DNA of 64,000 nt, from positions 372,001 through 436,000 of the forward strand of contig NZ_JBNPWZ010000002.1 of assembly GCF_050433565.1 (NCBI RefSeq), given 5' to 3'. Position numbers and translations under genes: made by a program. The stretch's first letter is position 1. Each line of letters begins with the position of its first letter. Origin of the DNA: Ornithinibacillus bavariensis. GTDB lineage: Bacteria; Bacillota; Bacilli; Bacillales; Amphibacillaceae. The notes under the pieces are model-generated. The model searched no databases. It was not told the DNA's origin and saw only the letters and a program-made list of their open reading frames with translations. Of this stretch, positions 8,312 to 16,939 are shown piece by piece.

Positions 8312-9022
8312 TTAACTACACCTAAAAATTCGGTAACCTAAATAGCTTTGGAATTTCAGATGCATTTGTTTGTGGTATTCCATTACCATAAAAACATCTT
8401 CCTCTATACCATCTGAAAGAGTAAAATCAGGAGTGTTTTCCGGAGATGGAATTGTGGAACTAGGATAATCTTTTTCTATTGTGACATGTTGAAATCCAGC
8501 TTGCTTGAATTCCTCCAACCATTCTTCAATAGTCAAAATTCTTGATAGTTGGTAAAAGTGTTTTACTTTTTCGATTTCTTCTGCTACGAGTGGCCTCTCC
8601 AGTACCATTTCTACAGCGATTAAACTTCCAGAAGGCTTTAGAACTCGTTTGAATTCTCGCAGGGTCTTAGCCAGGTCTGTAAATGCAATAACAGATTCAG
8701 ATAGTACAATAGTAAAGGATTGATTGGCGAATGGCAGACTTTCTGTATTCGCTACCATAACTTGAACAGGTAAGTTAAGTACTTCAAATCTCTTTTTTGC
8801 TTTCTCAATCATCAGCTCATTATTATCAATAGATGTAATTTTACAACCATATTTTTGTGCTAAAAATGCAGAAGTTTGACCTGTTCCACACCCAGAGTCT
8901 AAGATGGTAGTATCATTCTTTATATCCATAGTAGAAAAAATTTTTTTCGTTAACTCAAGTCCCCCCGGATGTGCACCTCCAACCCCTAATATTGCTAATG
9001 CATCAAGATAAGAGTATTTCAA
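8312..9022 (-). CDS. Class I SAM-dependent methyltransferase
   Basis: A 236-residue cytosolic methyltransferase. Motif I is ILDSGCGTGQ (residues 40-49), followed by an acidic ribose-binding strand (TSIDNNEL) and a later LPFANQSF/VLSES segment, typical of UbiE/Methyltransf_11-type enzymes. The substrate cannot be told. The start is TTG with AAGGTGGG at good spacing. It stands alone, divergent from the DUF47-Pit pair. Confidence 0.87.
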   Translation of the reverse strand: MKYSYLDALAILGVGGAHPGGLELTKKIFSTMDIKNDTTILDSGCGTGQTSAFLAQKYGCKITSIDNNELMIEKAKKRFEVLNLPVQVMVANTESLPFANQSFTIVLSESVIAFTDLAKTLREFKRVLKPSGSLIAVEMVLERPLVAEEIEKVKHFYQLSRILTIEEWLEEFKQAGFQHVTIEKDYPSSTIPSPENTPDFTLSDGIEEDVFMVMEYHKQMHLKFQSYLGYRIFRCS

Positions 9023-9125
9023 TTTCTTCCCACCTTTATGAATAATACTTCGTAACAGTTTATGTTAGTTGGTATCTTTTGATATAAATTCTTTTGTTTC
9101 GAATTTCTATTTAACTCGACAATAT

Positions 9126-9154
9126 GTGACAAATGCGAATGATAAATTTATAAT
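9126..9154 (+). promoter_or_regulatory. SigA promoter of the DUF47-Pit operon
   Basis: GTGACA, 17 bp, TATAAT, about 65 bp before the first gene's ATG at 9220. Confidence 0.7.
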
Positions 9155-9219
9155 GGATAACGGATAGGATTTGTAGTTTGGTTTAAGCTAATAAACAGTA
9201 AGATATTAGGGGGATTTTA

Positions 9220-9831
9220 ATGGCGAAGAAGAACAAGTTTTCTACATATTTAACTAATATGGCAACAAATCTAAAAGAGTCTACCGATTTCTTTTCGGAT
9301 TATAAGGTGAAAACGGAAAAAGACCTAGCGATTTTTGCAAATAAAATGACGGAATATGAACATAAGGGTGATGAGATTGTTCACGACATCATCAAAGAAT
9401 TAAACAATACATTTATTACGCCTATTGATCGTGAGGATATTTTATTACTTGCTAATAGTATGGATGATGTTTTAGATGGGCTGGAACAATGTGCTGCATT
9501 ATTTGAAATGTATGCTATAACAGATATAAATCAATACATGTTACAGTTTGTAGAAGAAATAAAAATATGCTCCTATGAAATTTTGGAATCTGTTGAGCTA
9601 TTAACAACAAAGAAATATAAAAACATTCGGGAGAAAGTTATTAAAATTAATGCGGTCGAGTCAAAATGTGATGTAATCGAAAGAGAATCCATTAAAAATT
9701 TATTTTTGACAGAAAAGGATCCAATTCGCATTATTCAATATAAGGAAATTTACCAGAGCTTTGAGGAGATTGCGGACGCGTGTGAAGCGGTTGCAAACAC
9801 GCTAGAAACAATCCTCATGAAAAATGCGTAA
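9220..9831 (+). CDS. ykaA: DUF47/PhoU-like regulator of phosphate transport
   Basis: A 203-residue all-helical protein of the DUF47 family, related to PhoU, soluble and cytosolic. The motif EHKGDEIVHD near residue 48 is a typical metal-binding PhoU-type segment. Such proteins are encoded next to Pit transporters and are thought to modulate them. The pit gene starts 13 bp downstream, so the two form an operon as in B. subtilis ykaA-pit. AGGGGG precedes the ATG. Confidence 0.9.
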   Translation: MAKKNKFSTYLTNMATNLKESTDFFSDYKVKTEKDLAIFANKMTEYEHKGDEIVHDIIKELNNTFITPIDREDILLLANSMDDVLDGLEQCAALFEMYAITDINQYMLQFVEEIKICSYEILESVELLTTKKYKNIREKVIKINAVESKCDVIERESIKNLFLTEKDPIRIIQYKEIYQSFEEIADACEAVANTLETILMKNA

Positions 9832-9844
9832 AGGGTGCTAACAA

Positions 9845-10846
9845 ATGGGAAGTTTATTTGTCATTACAGTTTTAATAATTATTTTTGCATTAGTCTTTGA
9901 TTTTATTAATGGATTTCATGATACAGCGAATGCAATTGCTACATCCGTGTCAACAAAAGCATTAAAACCTCGTCATGCCATTATTTTGGCAGCGACTATG
10001 AATTTTATAGGAGCCTTGACCTTTACTGGAGTGGCAAAAACCATTACAAAAGGTATTGTTGATCCATTTACATTACCCAATGGATCTATTGTTATTCTAG
10101 CTGCATTAATAGCTGCAATTGCTTGGAATTTAATAACATGGTATTTTGGAATTCCAAGTAGCTCCTCACATGCACTTATTGGTTCAATTGCAGGTGCAGC
10201 AATCGCTGCTGCTGGTATATCTCATATTCAGTGGAGTGGCTTTTTAGGGATAATTGCTGCACTAATTATATCTCCGCTTCTAGCATTTGGTATGGGATAC
10301 GTTATTTACTCTATTATCAAGGTTATTTTCGAGAATGCGAACCTTGCCAAGACAAATCGTAGGTTCCGGATGGTACAAGTGCTTACTGCGGCTGTACAAT
10401 CCTATGCACATGGTACAAATGATGCGCAGAAGTCAATGGGAATCATAACATTAGCATTATTAACAAATGGATATTTATCTGTCAATGAGGTTCCGTTTTG
10501 GGTACAGCTTTCTTGTGCTACTGCAATGGCACTTGGAACCTCAGTAGGCGGTTGGAGGATTATTAAAACTGTTGGGGGAAAAATCATGAAAATCCGCCCA
10601 GTAAACGGAGTTGCAGCCGATTTAACTGGAGCTACTGTTATCTTTGGAGCAACACTAATCCATCTTCCAGTTAGTACAACTCATGTAATCTCTTCTTCGA
10701 TTATGGGAGTTGGTACTGCCCATCGCGTAAAAGCAGTAAACTGGGGAACAGCTAAGAGTATGGTTATTACGTGGGTAATCACTTTACCAATTTCTGCAAC
10801 AATCGCAGGCTTGGCGTATGTAATCCTATCATTTTTTATGATATAA
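9845..10846 (+). CDS. pit: Low-affinity inorganic phosphate transporter (PiT family)
   Basis: A 333-residue polytopic membrane protein with the two PiT signature repeats, visible as GFHDTANAIATS near the N-terminus and AHGTNDAQKSMG in the middle. It imports metal-phosphate driven by the proton gradient. It is co-transcribed with the DUF47 gene, and a strong terminator follows. Confidence 0.95.
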   Translation: MGSLFVITVLIIIFALVFDFINGFHDTANAIATSVSTKALKPRHAIILAATMNFIGALTFTGVAKTITKGIVDPFTLPNGSIVILAALIAAIAWNLITWYFGIPSSSSHALIGSIAGAAIAAAGISHIQWSGFLGIIAALIISPLLAFGMGYVIYSIIKVIFENANLAKTNRRFRMVQVLTAAVQSYAHGTNDAQKSMGIITLALLTNGYLSVNEVPFWVQLSCATAMALGTSVGGWRIIKTVGGKIMKIRPVNGVAADLTGATVIFGATLIHLPVSTTHVISSSIMGVGTAHRVKAVNWGTAKSMVITWVITLPISATIAGLAYVILSFFMI

Positions 10847-10890
10847 AAAGGGAATACTCACTTTAAACAACCGAATATAATTTAGATTTA

Positions 10891-10934
10891 AACCGTATGC
10901 AATCAAGTATTTCACCTGATTGCATACGGTTTTA
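10891..10934 (+). terminator. Terminator of ykaA-pit
   Basis: AACCGTATGCAATCA pairs perfectly with TGATTGCATACGGTT; a short T-rich tail follows. Confidence 0.85.
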
Positions 10935-11036
10935 TCATTTTATAAGGAGTTTAATCCTTCTGTCGATTTATCAGAGCTTCGTCTATCGGCTGGTTGAATT
11001 CATTTATGGAACATGTTCCAGTTAGAGGATGTGGAT

Positions 11037-11067
11037 GTATAAATTTCCTAGTATAAATGCAATCTAT
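11037..11067 (+). promoter_or_regulatory. Possible sigma-G promoter of the germination operon
   Basis: TGTATA, 18 bp, CAATCTA resembles the forespore sigma-G consensus (TGMATA / CATNNTA). Germinant-receptor operons of Bacillus are sigma-G dependent. A transcript starting near 11074 would exclude the ATG at 11057 and supports the GTG start at 11105. It is a consensus match by eye only. Confidence 0.4.
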
Positions 11068-11104
11068 AATGAAGCATTGTTATTTTTTTGAGGGGATGAT
11101 TGGG

Positions 11105-12736
11105 GTGAAAATTAGAAGACCTAAACCGTTAATTAGTAAAGTGAAGCTAAAAGAAACTTTAAATCCGAATCAACAAGAAAAAGAGAATAATGAAGTTCAT
11201 GCTGACAATACAGTAAATGCAAATTCCTCAAATAAAAAGAAAGAAAATGGGGATATAATCTCAAATGACCTATCGAAAAATGAAGAAAAAATTCGCTCCA
11301 TTTATAAAAATTGCTCCGATGTAATTTATCGTACGTTTTATATAGGTAACAAGACAAAAGCTTTATTAATTTATATTGAAGGTTTATCTAATGAACAAGA
11401 AATTGAAGAAAGTGTCCTTTCTCCATTAATGAATGAGAGGAATATGGAAACAGAGATTCAATCATTAATGATGAAAACGGTCAGTGCTCCCAATATAAAA
11501 GAAGTAAGTACGTATATAGACTGTGTTAATGAACTCTCTGTTGGGAAGACGATGATTTTTGTTAGTCAAAATTCTTCAGCATTTTCCGTCAGTTTAACAA
11601 AATGGGAGAAGCGGGCAATAGAGCAACCTGAGTCTGAAAGCGTAGTAAGGGGACCACGAGAAGGGTTTATTGAAGATATAACAGTGAATACCTCCTTATT
11701 GCGGAGAAGAATTCGTAGTCCCAAACTAAAGCTTGTTCATTATTCAGTAGGAAAATACTCCGAAACTAGTGTAGTAATCGCATATATAGACGGACTTGCG
11801 AGTGAGGACTTAATTGAAGAGGTTAAAAGACGGGTAAAACGAATTAATATCGATGGAATTCTTGATAGTGGAACAGTAGAGGAGTTTATTGAAGATCATC
11901 CCTATTCTCCTTTTCCACAAACCTTGGCCACAGAGCGTCCAGATGTAGTTACAGCTAATTTGTTAGAAGGTAGAGTAGCTATTTTAGTGGAAGGCTCACC
12001 GTTTTCATTAATTGCCCCTATAACCTTTTACTCCCTATTACAAGCAAGTGAAGATTACTATGGTCGATTTCTAATCGGAACAGCACTTCGCTGGTTACGA
12101 TATATCTTTCTAGTCATATCACTTTTACTACCTTCTTTATATGTAGCAGTTCTAACCTTTCATCAGGAAATGATACCTACTTCATTAGTGATAAGTATTA
12201 TAGGCTCTAGAGAGCAGGTGCCATTTCCAGCAATTGTAGAGGTATTAATAATGGAAATAACCTTCGAGGCATTAAGGGAGGCAGGGTTACGATTACCAAA
12301 ACAGGTAGGGTCTGCTGTTAGTATCGTTGGGGCTCTAGTAATTGGAGATGCAGCAGTTTCAGCAGGGATTGTTTCACCACCAATGGTAATTGTTGTGGCG
12401 ATAACAGGAGTTGCTTCGTTTACAATCCCTCGTTATTCAGCTGCAATTGCTCTACGGATGCTTCGATTCCCCATTGTAATACTAGCTGGGATTCTAGGAC
12501 TTCTTGGGGTAATGCTAGGGATTATCCTGATTATTGTTCATTTAGCATCCCTACGCTCATTTGGAGTTCCTTACTTAAGTCCAATGGCTCCAATGCAGGC
12601 AAATGAAATGAAGGATGTGTTAATACGTGCTCCTTTATGGAAATTAAATAAACGTCCGCATTTTACTGGTGACTATAATGAATATCGTCAAGCACCTAAT
12701 CAAAAGCCGAATCCTTCAAAGGGAGGAGATGGATAA
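11105..12736 (+). CDS. Spore germinant receptor A subunit (GerA family)
   Basis: A 543-residue A subunit of a GerA-type germinant receptor, located in the spore inner membrane. The basic, hydrophilic N-terminal region (residues 1-60) is followed by the GerA cytosolic domain and then about five or six membrane spans in the C-terminal 250 residues. GTG at 11105 is preferred, with GAGGGG at 9-base spacing; in-frame ATGs at 11057 and 11096 lack a correctly spaced site. It is first in a four-gene operon, A-B-C-D. The specific germinant cannot be predicted. Confidence 0.93.
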   Translation: MKIRRPKPLISKVKLKETLNPNQQEKENNEVHADNTVNANSSNKKKENGDIISNDLSKNEEKIRSIYKNCSDVIYRTFYIGNKTKALLIYIEGLSNEQEIEESVLSPLMNERNMETEIQSLMMKTVSAPNIKEVSTYIDCVNELSVGKTMIFVSQNSSAFSVSLTKWEKRAIEQPESESVVRGPREGFIEDITVNTSLLRRRIRSPKLKLVHYSVGKYSETSVVIAYIDGLASEDLIEEVKRRVKRINIDGILDSGTVEEFIEDHPYSPFPQTLATERPDVVTANLLEGRVAILVEGSPFSLIAPITFYSLLQASEDYYGRFLIGTALRWLRYIFLVISLLLPSLYVAVLTFHQEMIPTSLVISIIGSREQVPFPAIVEVLIMEITFEALREAGLRLPKQVGSAVSIVGALVIGDAAVSAGIVSPPMVIVVAITGVASFTIPRYSAAIALRMLRFPIVILAGILGLLGVMLGIILIIVHLASLRSFGVPYLSPMAPMQANEMKDVLIRAPLWKLNKRPHFTGDYNEYRQAPNQKPNPSKGGDG

Positions 12737-12774
12737 AGTTACTAAACCAACTGTACGTAGTGAGGTGAATAGAC

Positions 12775-13887
12775 TTGATAGAAAAAGGAAGAATTAGTGC
12801 TTTACAGATGGCAACTCTCCTTTATCCAACTATTATTGCAACTGCAATTCTACTCGTCCCGGCAATTACTGGAGAATACGCTAAAAAAGATATGTGGTTA
12901 TCGCCGATTTGGGCTTCACTAGCGGGGCTCTTCGTTATATTTTTGGCAGTAAAATTAGAACAGAGATTTCCAAAACAAACAATTATTCAATATAGTGGAA
13001 CAATCACGGGAAAACTTATTGGAAAATTAATTGGGGTATTAATCGTTCTATACTATTTTCACGCTACAGGAATTATCCTTTTAGAGTATGGGAACTTTGT
13101 TATTGGAAGTTTTCTTCCACGTACGCCATTATTAATTGTTATTGGAAGTATGGTTTTAGTTTGTGGACTGGCAGTTAGAGGCGGTATAGAAGTTATGGCT
13201 AGAACTGCCCAAGTGCTTGTGCCATTTGTGATTCTTTTTTTTACATTAATAATGATTTTGTTAACTCCCGAATTGAATCTGGATAACTTATTCCCAGTAA
13301 TGGAATATGGACTAAAACCCTCACTAAAAGGGGCAATTATTCCAGCAAGCTGGTTTTTACAATTATTTATCATCGCCTTTATCCTACCAGTCCTTAAAAA
13401 GGGTGAGAAAATTGGAAAGGCAGGCATTCTAACCGTGATTACTGTTATGATTACCCTAGTAATTACTAACTTAGTAACTTTGCTTTTATTTGGTGTTATC
13501 ACAACATCATTTACCTATCCAGTGATGGAAGCAGCGCGGTTTATAAGTGTTGCTGATTTTTTACAGCATTTAGAATCTGTCGTAATGGCCATATGGGTAG
13601 CAGGAACCTTCATTAAGGTATCATTATTTTATTATGTCGTTGTCATTGGAACATCCCAAGTCTTACATATATCGGATTTTCGTCCCATTGTGTTGCCTAT
13701 TGGGCTATTTTTAACGGTCTTGAGCTTTTGGACAAGTTCTAGTTTACAGGAGCTCGAACAAATTCTAATTACTAGCTTTCCATTCTATGATTTTTTTGTT
13801 TTAATTATCATTCCTATGCTTCTATTGGTAATCGCAAAAGTACGGAAAAAAGGAGCTACTAAGAATAGAAGGATTAAAGAAAGGTGA
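12775..13887 (+). CDS. Spore germinant receptor B subunit (GerB family)
   Basis: A 370-residue APC-like membrane protein with about ten membrane spans; the B subunit is where the germinant is believed to bind. The start is TTG with GAGGTGA at good spacing. It lies 38 bp after the A subunit and 7 bp before the C subunit, inside the operon. The sequence shows the usual GerB N-terminus (KGRISALQMATLL...) of spore germination permeases. Confidence 0.93.
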   Translation: MIEKGRISALQMATLLYPTIIATAILLVPAITGEYAKKDMWLSPIWASLAGLFVIFLAVKLEQRFPKQTIIQYSGTITGKLIGKLIGVLIVLYYFHATGIILLEYGNFVIGSFLPRTPLLIVIGSMVLVCGLAVRGGIEVMARTAQVLVPFVILFFTLIMILLTPELNLDNLFPVMEYGLKPSLKGAIIPASWFLQLFIIAFILPVLKKGEKIGKAGILTVITVMITLVITNLVTLLLFGVITTSFTYPVMEAARFISVADFLQHLESVVMAIWVAGTFIKVSLFYYVVVIGTSQVLHISDFRPIVLPIGLFLTVLSFWTSSSLQELEQILITSFPFYDFFVLIIIPMLLLVIAKVRKKGATKNRRIKER

Positions 13888-13894
13888 AAAAGTA

Positions 13895-15088
13895 ATGCGT
13901 AACTATTTTAAACATAGACGTTTATTATTGCTCATTTGCACCTTTCCTTTTCTACTAAGTGGATGCTGGGACCGAATAGAAATAAATGATATGGCAATTA
14001 TTGTTGCAACAGGTATTGATTTGACAGATGAAGGAGAAGTTGAATTATCCGTGCAAATTGTAAATCCTCAAGGACTAGGTGGTAGCGGTAGTGGCGGAGG
14101 TCAATTGGGAGGAAGTGGCAGTGTCGGGACTATGGTGTCATTAGAGAAGGCAACTGGTAAAACAATTTATGATGCTCGTTCCAAACTCCAAGAAAAAGTG
14201 CCACGTAGTCTATTTCTTGGGCATAATAGAGTTATTTTAATTGGAGAAAGATTGGCTAAACAGGGGATAAAGCAACATGTAGATTTTTTCGCTAGACACC
14301 CATTTCCCCGAATCAAGGCATATGTATTTGTTACGAAGGATAAACCAATTGAATTATTGCAAGTAAACCCAGATTTAGAAAGAAGTACAGCTGAAGCGGC
14401 TAGAGAGCTGGCTGATCAAAAATTTGGGTTAGATGTTACGTTAAAGGATTTATTACAAATGCTTGCAGAAGATACTCGAGGGGCTGCTTTGCCATACCTA
14501 TTGGTTGATAAGGAATTACCGGGTAAGGTTGGGCTAAAAGTCAATGGCTCTGCCATTTTTAGTAACGGGAAATTGATAGGAGAATTGGATGATGAAATAA
14601 ATCGAGGTCTTCTCTGGTTAATAAATAAGGTAGACCAAGCTTCCGTTACTATTGAGCCTGAAGCGGCAGCAGGTTATATATCGTTTTCGATTATCAATGC
14701 TAAAACAAAAATGAAACCAACGATAAACAACGGAAAATGGAAGATGACGATAGATATTCAAGCTGATGATGATATTGTTGAAAATAATACCTATTTAGAT
14801 GTAATGAGTCCAGCTATTTTAAAAAAACTAGAAGGCCAACTAGGGGAAACTATTCGTCATCAAATATATGACACATTGGAGGTAATTCAAAAGGACTTTA
14901 AAACAGATGTACTTGGTTTTGATGAAGCTTTTCATAGTCATTATCCTAAGGAATGGGCTACGGTAAAGGATAATTGGGCGGATACATTTTCCGAAGTTGA
15001 TGTAGAGGTTAATACGAAGATTTCCATTTCTCGGCCAGGTAGATCAACAACTCCACAAGGTGTTCCAAAGGACAAGGTGATAGAATAA
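13895..15088 (+). CDS. Spore germinant receptor C subunit (Ger(x)C lipoprotein)
   Basis: A 397-residue lipoprotein with a signal peptide and lipobox LLSGC (Cys24), followed by the CWDRIEI segment typical of GerC proteins. It is anchored by lipid to the outer face of the spore inner membrane. A glycine/serine-rich stretch around residues 62-80 (GGSGSGGGQLGGSGS) is an unusual low-complexity insertion. Its stop overlaps the start of the next gene by one base (TAATG). Confidence 0.93.
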   Translation: MRNYFKHRRLLLLICTFPFLLSGCWDRIEINDMAIIVATGIDLTDEGEVELSVQIVNPQGLGGSGSGGGQLGGSGSVGTMVSLEKATGKTIYDARSKLQEKVPRSLFLGHNRVILIGERLAKQGIKQHVDFFARHPFPRIKAYVFVTKDKPIELLQVNPDLERSTAEAARELADQKFGLDVTLKDLLQMLAEDTRGAALPYLLVDKELPGKVGLKVNGSAIFSNGKLIGELDDEINRGLLWLINKVDQASVTIEPEAAAGYISFSIINAKTKMKPTINNGKWKMTIDIQADDDIVENNTYLDVMSPAILKKLEGQLGETIRHQIYDTLEVIQKDFKTDVLGFDEAFHSHYPKEWATVKDNWADTFSEVDVEVNTKISISRPGRSTTPQGVPKDKVIE

Positions 15089-15315
15089 TGAAAGCTCATT
15101 ATATTATCGGAATTATCGTAGTAGCAATTATAGTTCTCGTGATTGAAAGGAAAAGGATAAATAAGAGTTTAAAAAAAGAGAAAATTGTAATGATCATTTT
15201 TTTAACAATGTCAATCATCCTTTCAATTGCTTTGGCATATTTTCCTGAATTACTTGGACCATCAGACCTGGTTCATAAGGTGTTTAGTCCGTTTGGTAGG
15301 TTATTTAAATTATAA
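15088..15315 (+). CDS. Germinant receptor D subunit-like small membrane protein
   Basis: A 75-residue protein with two membrane spans (about residues 4-20 and 34-52) separated by a basic loop. Its start overlaps the C-subunit stop, so it is translationally coupled. Size, topology and position match the small D subunits described beside several Bacillus germinant receptor operons (for example gerKD), which modulate receptor activity. The assignment is by architecture, since D proteins are poorly conserved. Confidence 0.75.
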   Translation: MKAHYIIGIIVVAIIVLVIERKRINKSLKKEKIVMIIFLTMSIILSIALAYFPELLGPSDLVHKVFSPFGRLFKL

Positions 15316-15322
15316 ATCTGAT

Positions 15323-15548
15323 AGGGCTGGGATATAACTACATGAATCAATATAGAAGCGGAATAATTTACTGCTTTGTGGGTGAAATTTGGGTGCCTTT
15401 GAAATGGAAACCACTTTTTCTTCGCCATTCTATTTCTAGCAGATGTCATTTCTGTACTGAAAGTGAAAGCAGAGTATATTTCCGTGGTGTCGTACCTATT
15501 TCGTTATTCTACTTTGTTTTTTGATTCCATCATGTTAATCCCAGCTTC
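15323..15548. repeat. Intergenic element bounded by inverted repeats
   Basis: AGGGCTGGGATATAAC (15323-15338) and GTTAATCCCAGCTTC (15534-15547/8) are inverted repeats enclosing about 195 bp, with a T-rich tail outside the second arm. The inside has a 60-codon ORF with no ribosome site, judged spurious. GCTGGGA-bounded intergenic elements of this kind are widespread in Firmicutes; it could be a MITE-like repeat or a very long terminator hairpin. The remainder of the gap to 15720 shows only the ribosome site of the next gene. Confidence 0.5.
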
Positions 15549-15720
15549 TTTTTATTATTTCTCCATTTATGGCAAGTACATTTCTTTTACTTTCTTTAAA
15601 ATCTGTGAAAATACTATTCTTTTCTATGAAAATGTTTAAACTACAAAATATTGGAAATAATTACTTCTATACGAGCTTCGTATGCAGGTACGAAGAAAGA
15701 ATATATGAAGAGGTGAAGAT

Positions 15721-16878
15721 ATGAAGAAATATGGTTTACTGGGATTAATAGGAATACTTGTTATTGCTAGTTTAATATTCTTATTAACCAATGGTGAAGA
15801 AAAGAAAGATACAGGTAAGAAGGAAGCTAAACAAGTTCAGAGGAATGATGATCCTGAAGCAATACAAGTATTTGAGGAATCCATTGAGGTGATTGCATCT
15901 GATGATGGAAATATTAATGCAAATAAATTATTCATTCCTTGGACTATTAATAAGGATGGTAGCACCTTTTATCTTAGTCAGCGAGATGGAACAATTGTAG
16001 CAATTGATGGTGAATTCGGATTAGTAGATGTACAAGGAGTTGATTTAAAAGAGGAGATTTTTCATAAAGGCGAAGCTGGTTTTTTAGGCTTCACACTTGC
16101 ACCAGATTTTAAGGATACTAAGAGAGCTTTTGCTTACTATACGTATGATAAGGGTGGAAAAATTACTAATCGAATTATCTCCATAGTACTAGAAGGCTCA
16201 ACCTGGAAAGAAGAAAATGTCCTATTAGATCATATTCCCGGTGGAGAAAAAGATACTGGTGGGAGAATTGCTATAGGTCCTGATGGTAAGCTATATGCTA
16301 CAACGGGTGATATTGGAAAAAATGATTTAGCACAAGATTTAGATAGTCTAGCAGGTAAAATATTACGTCTAGAGTTAAATGGTGAAATTCCAAAGGATAA
16401 TCCATTTGAAGATTCATATGTGTTCTCCTATGGTCACCGAAATTCCCAAGGAATCACTTGGGATGATCAAGGGCATATGTACAATTCAGAACATGGGGAA
16501 GATGGTCATGATGAAATAAATTTAATTGAAGCTGGTAAAAACTACGGTTGGCCAGTCATTCAAGGAGATGAAGAAGCAGATGGCATGGAAACTCCTTTAG
16601 TACATTCTGGGGACAGTACATGGGCGCCTTCTGGAGTTGCATTTAGGGATGGGAAATTATATGTTGCATCCCTTGCAGGAAAGAAAATTTTCACATACGA
16701 TGTTACAACGGAGGCATTAACTGACTTCTATGACGAGGCTGGAAGGCTACGAGATGTGTTTATTGAAGAAGATGCATTATTTGTCATTACAAGCAACCAT
16801 GATAATCGTGGTAAACCCACTGCGAAGGATGATCGATTAATTCATATACCTTTAGCTGAAAAGACAACTTCCAATTAA
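15721..16878 (+). CDS. PQQ-dependent aldose-type sugar dehydrogenase (GSDH family)
   Basis: A 385-residue extracytoplasmic protein: an N-terminal membrane anchor (residues 5-24), a lysine-rich linker, then a six-bladed propeller of the soluble glucose/aldose sugar dehydrogenase family. Family motifs include SYGHRNSQGI and NSEHGEDGHDEINLI followed by GKNYGWPVI. It would oxidise sugars or related substrates with PQQ outside the membrane. AGAGGTGA precedes the ATG. It is convergent with a second PQQ enzyme gene. No pqq biosynthesis genes are in the window, so cofactor supply is open. Confidence 0.88.
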   Translation: MKKYGLLGLIGILVIASLIFLLTNGEEKKDTGKKEAKQVQRNDDPEAIQVFEESIEVIASDDGNINANKLFIPWTINKDGSTFYLSQRDGTIVAIDGEFGLVDVQGVDLKEEIFHKGEAGFLGFTLAPDFKDTKRAFAYYTYDKGGKITNRIISIVLEGSTWKEENVLLDHIPGGEKDTGGRIAIGPDGKLYATTGDIGKNDLAQDLDSLAGKILRLELNGEIPKDNPFEDSYVFSYGHRNSQGITWDDQGHMYNSEHGEDGHDEINLIEAGKNYGWPVIQGDEEADGMETPLVHSGDSTWAPSGVAFRDGKLYVASLAGKKIFTYDVTTEALTDFYDEAGRLRDVFIEEDALFVITSNHDNRGKPTAKDDRLIHIPLAEKTTSN

Positions 16879-16895
16879 TTTGTAGATAATAATAG

Positions 16896-16932
16896 AAAGG
16901 TAATGGCCATTAATATTGACCATTACCTTTTA
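16896..16932. terminator. Bidirectional terminator between the two PQQ genes
   Basis: AAAGGTAATGG pairs with CCATTACCTTT around a 13-base loop. It lies between the convergent stops at 16878 and 16940. Confidence 0.8.
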
Positions 16933-16939
16933 TTCTTAG

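Noticed and set aside
13059..13502. 147-codon minus-strand ORF in the GerB gene
   Set aside because: Shadow of a hydrophobic membrane protein on the opposite strand.
15342..15524. 60-codon ORF in the inverted-repeat element
   Set aside because: No ribosome site and no protein-like pattern; better explained as non-coding repeat.
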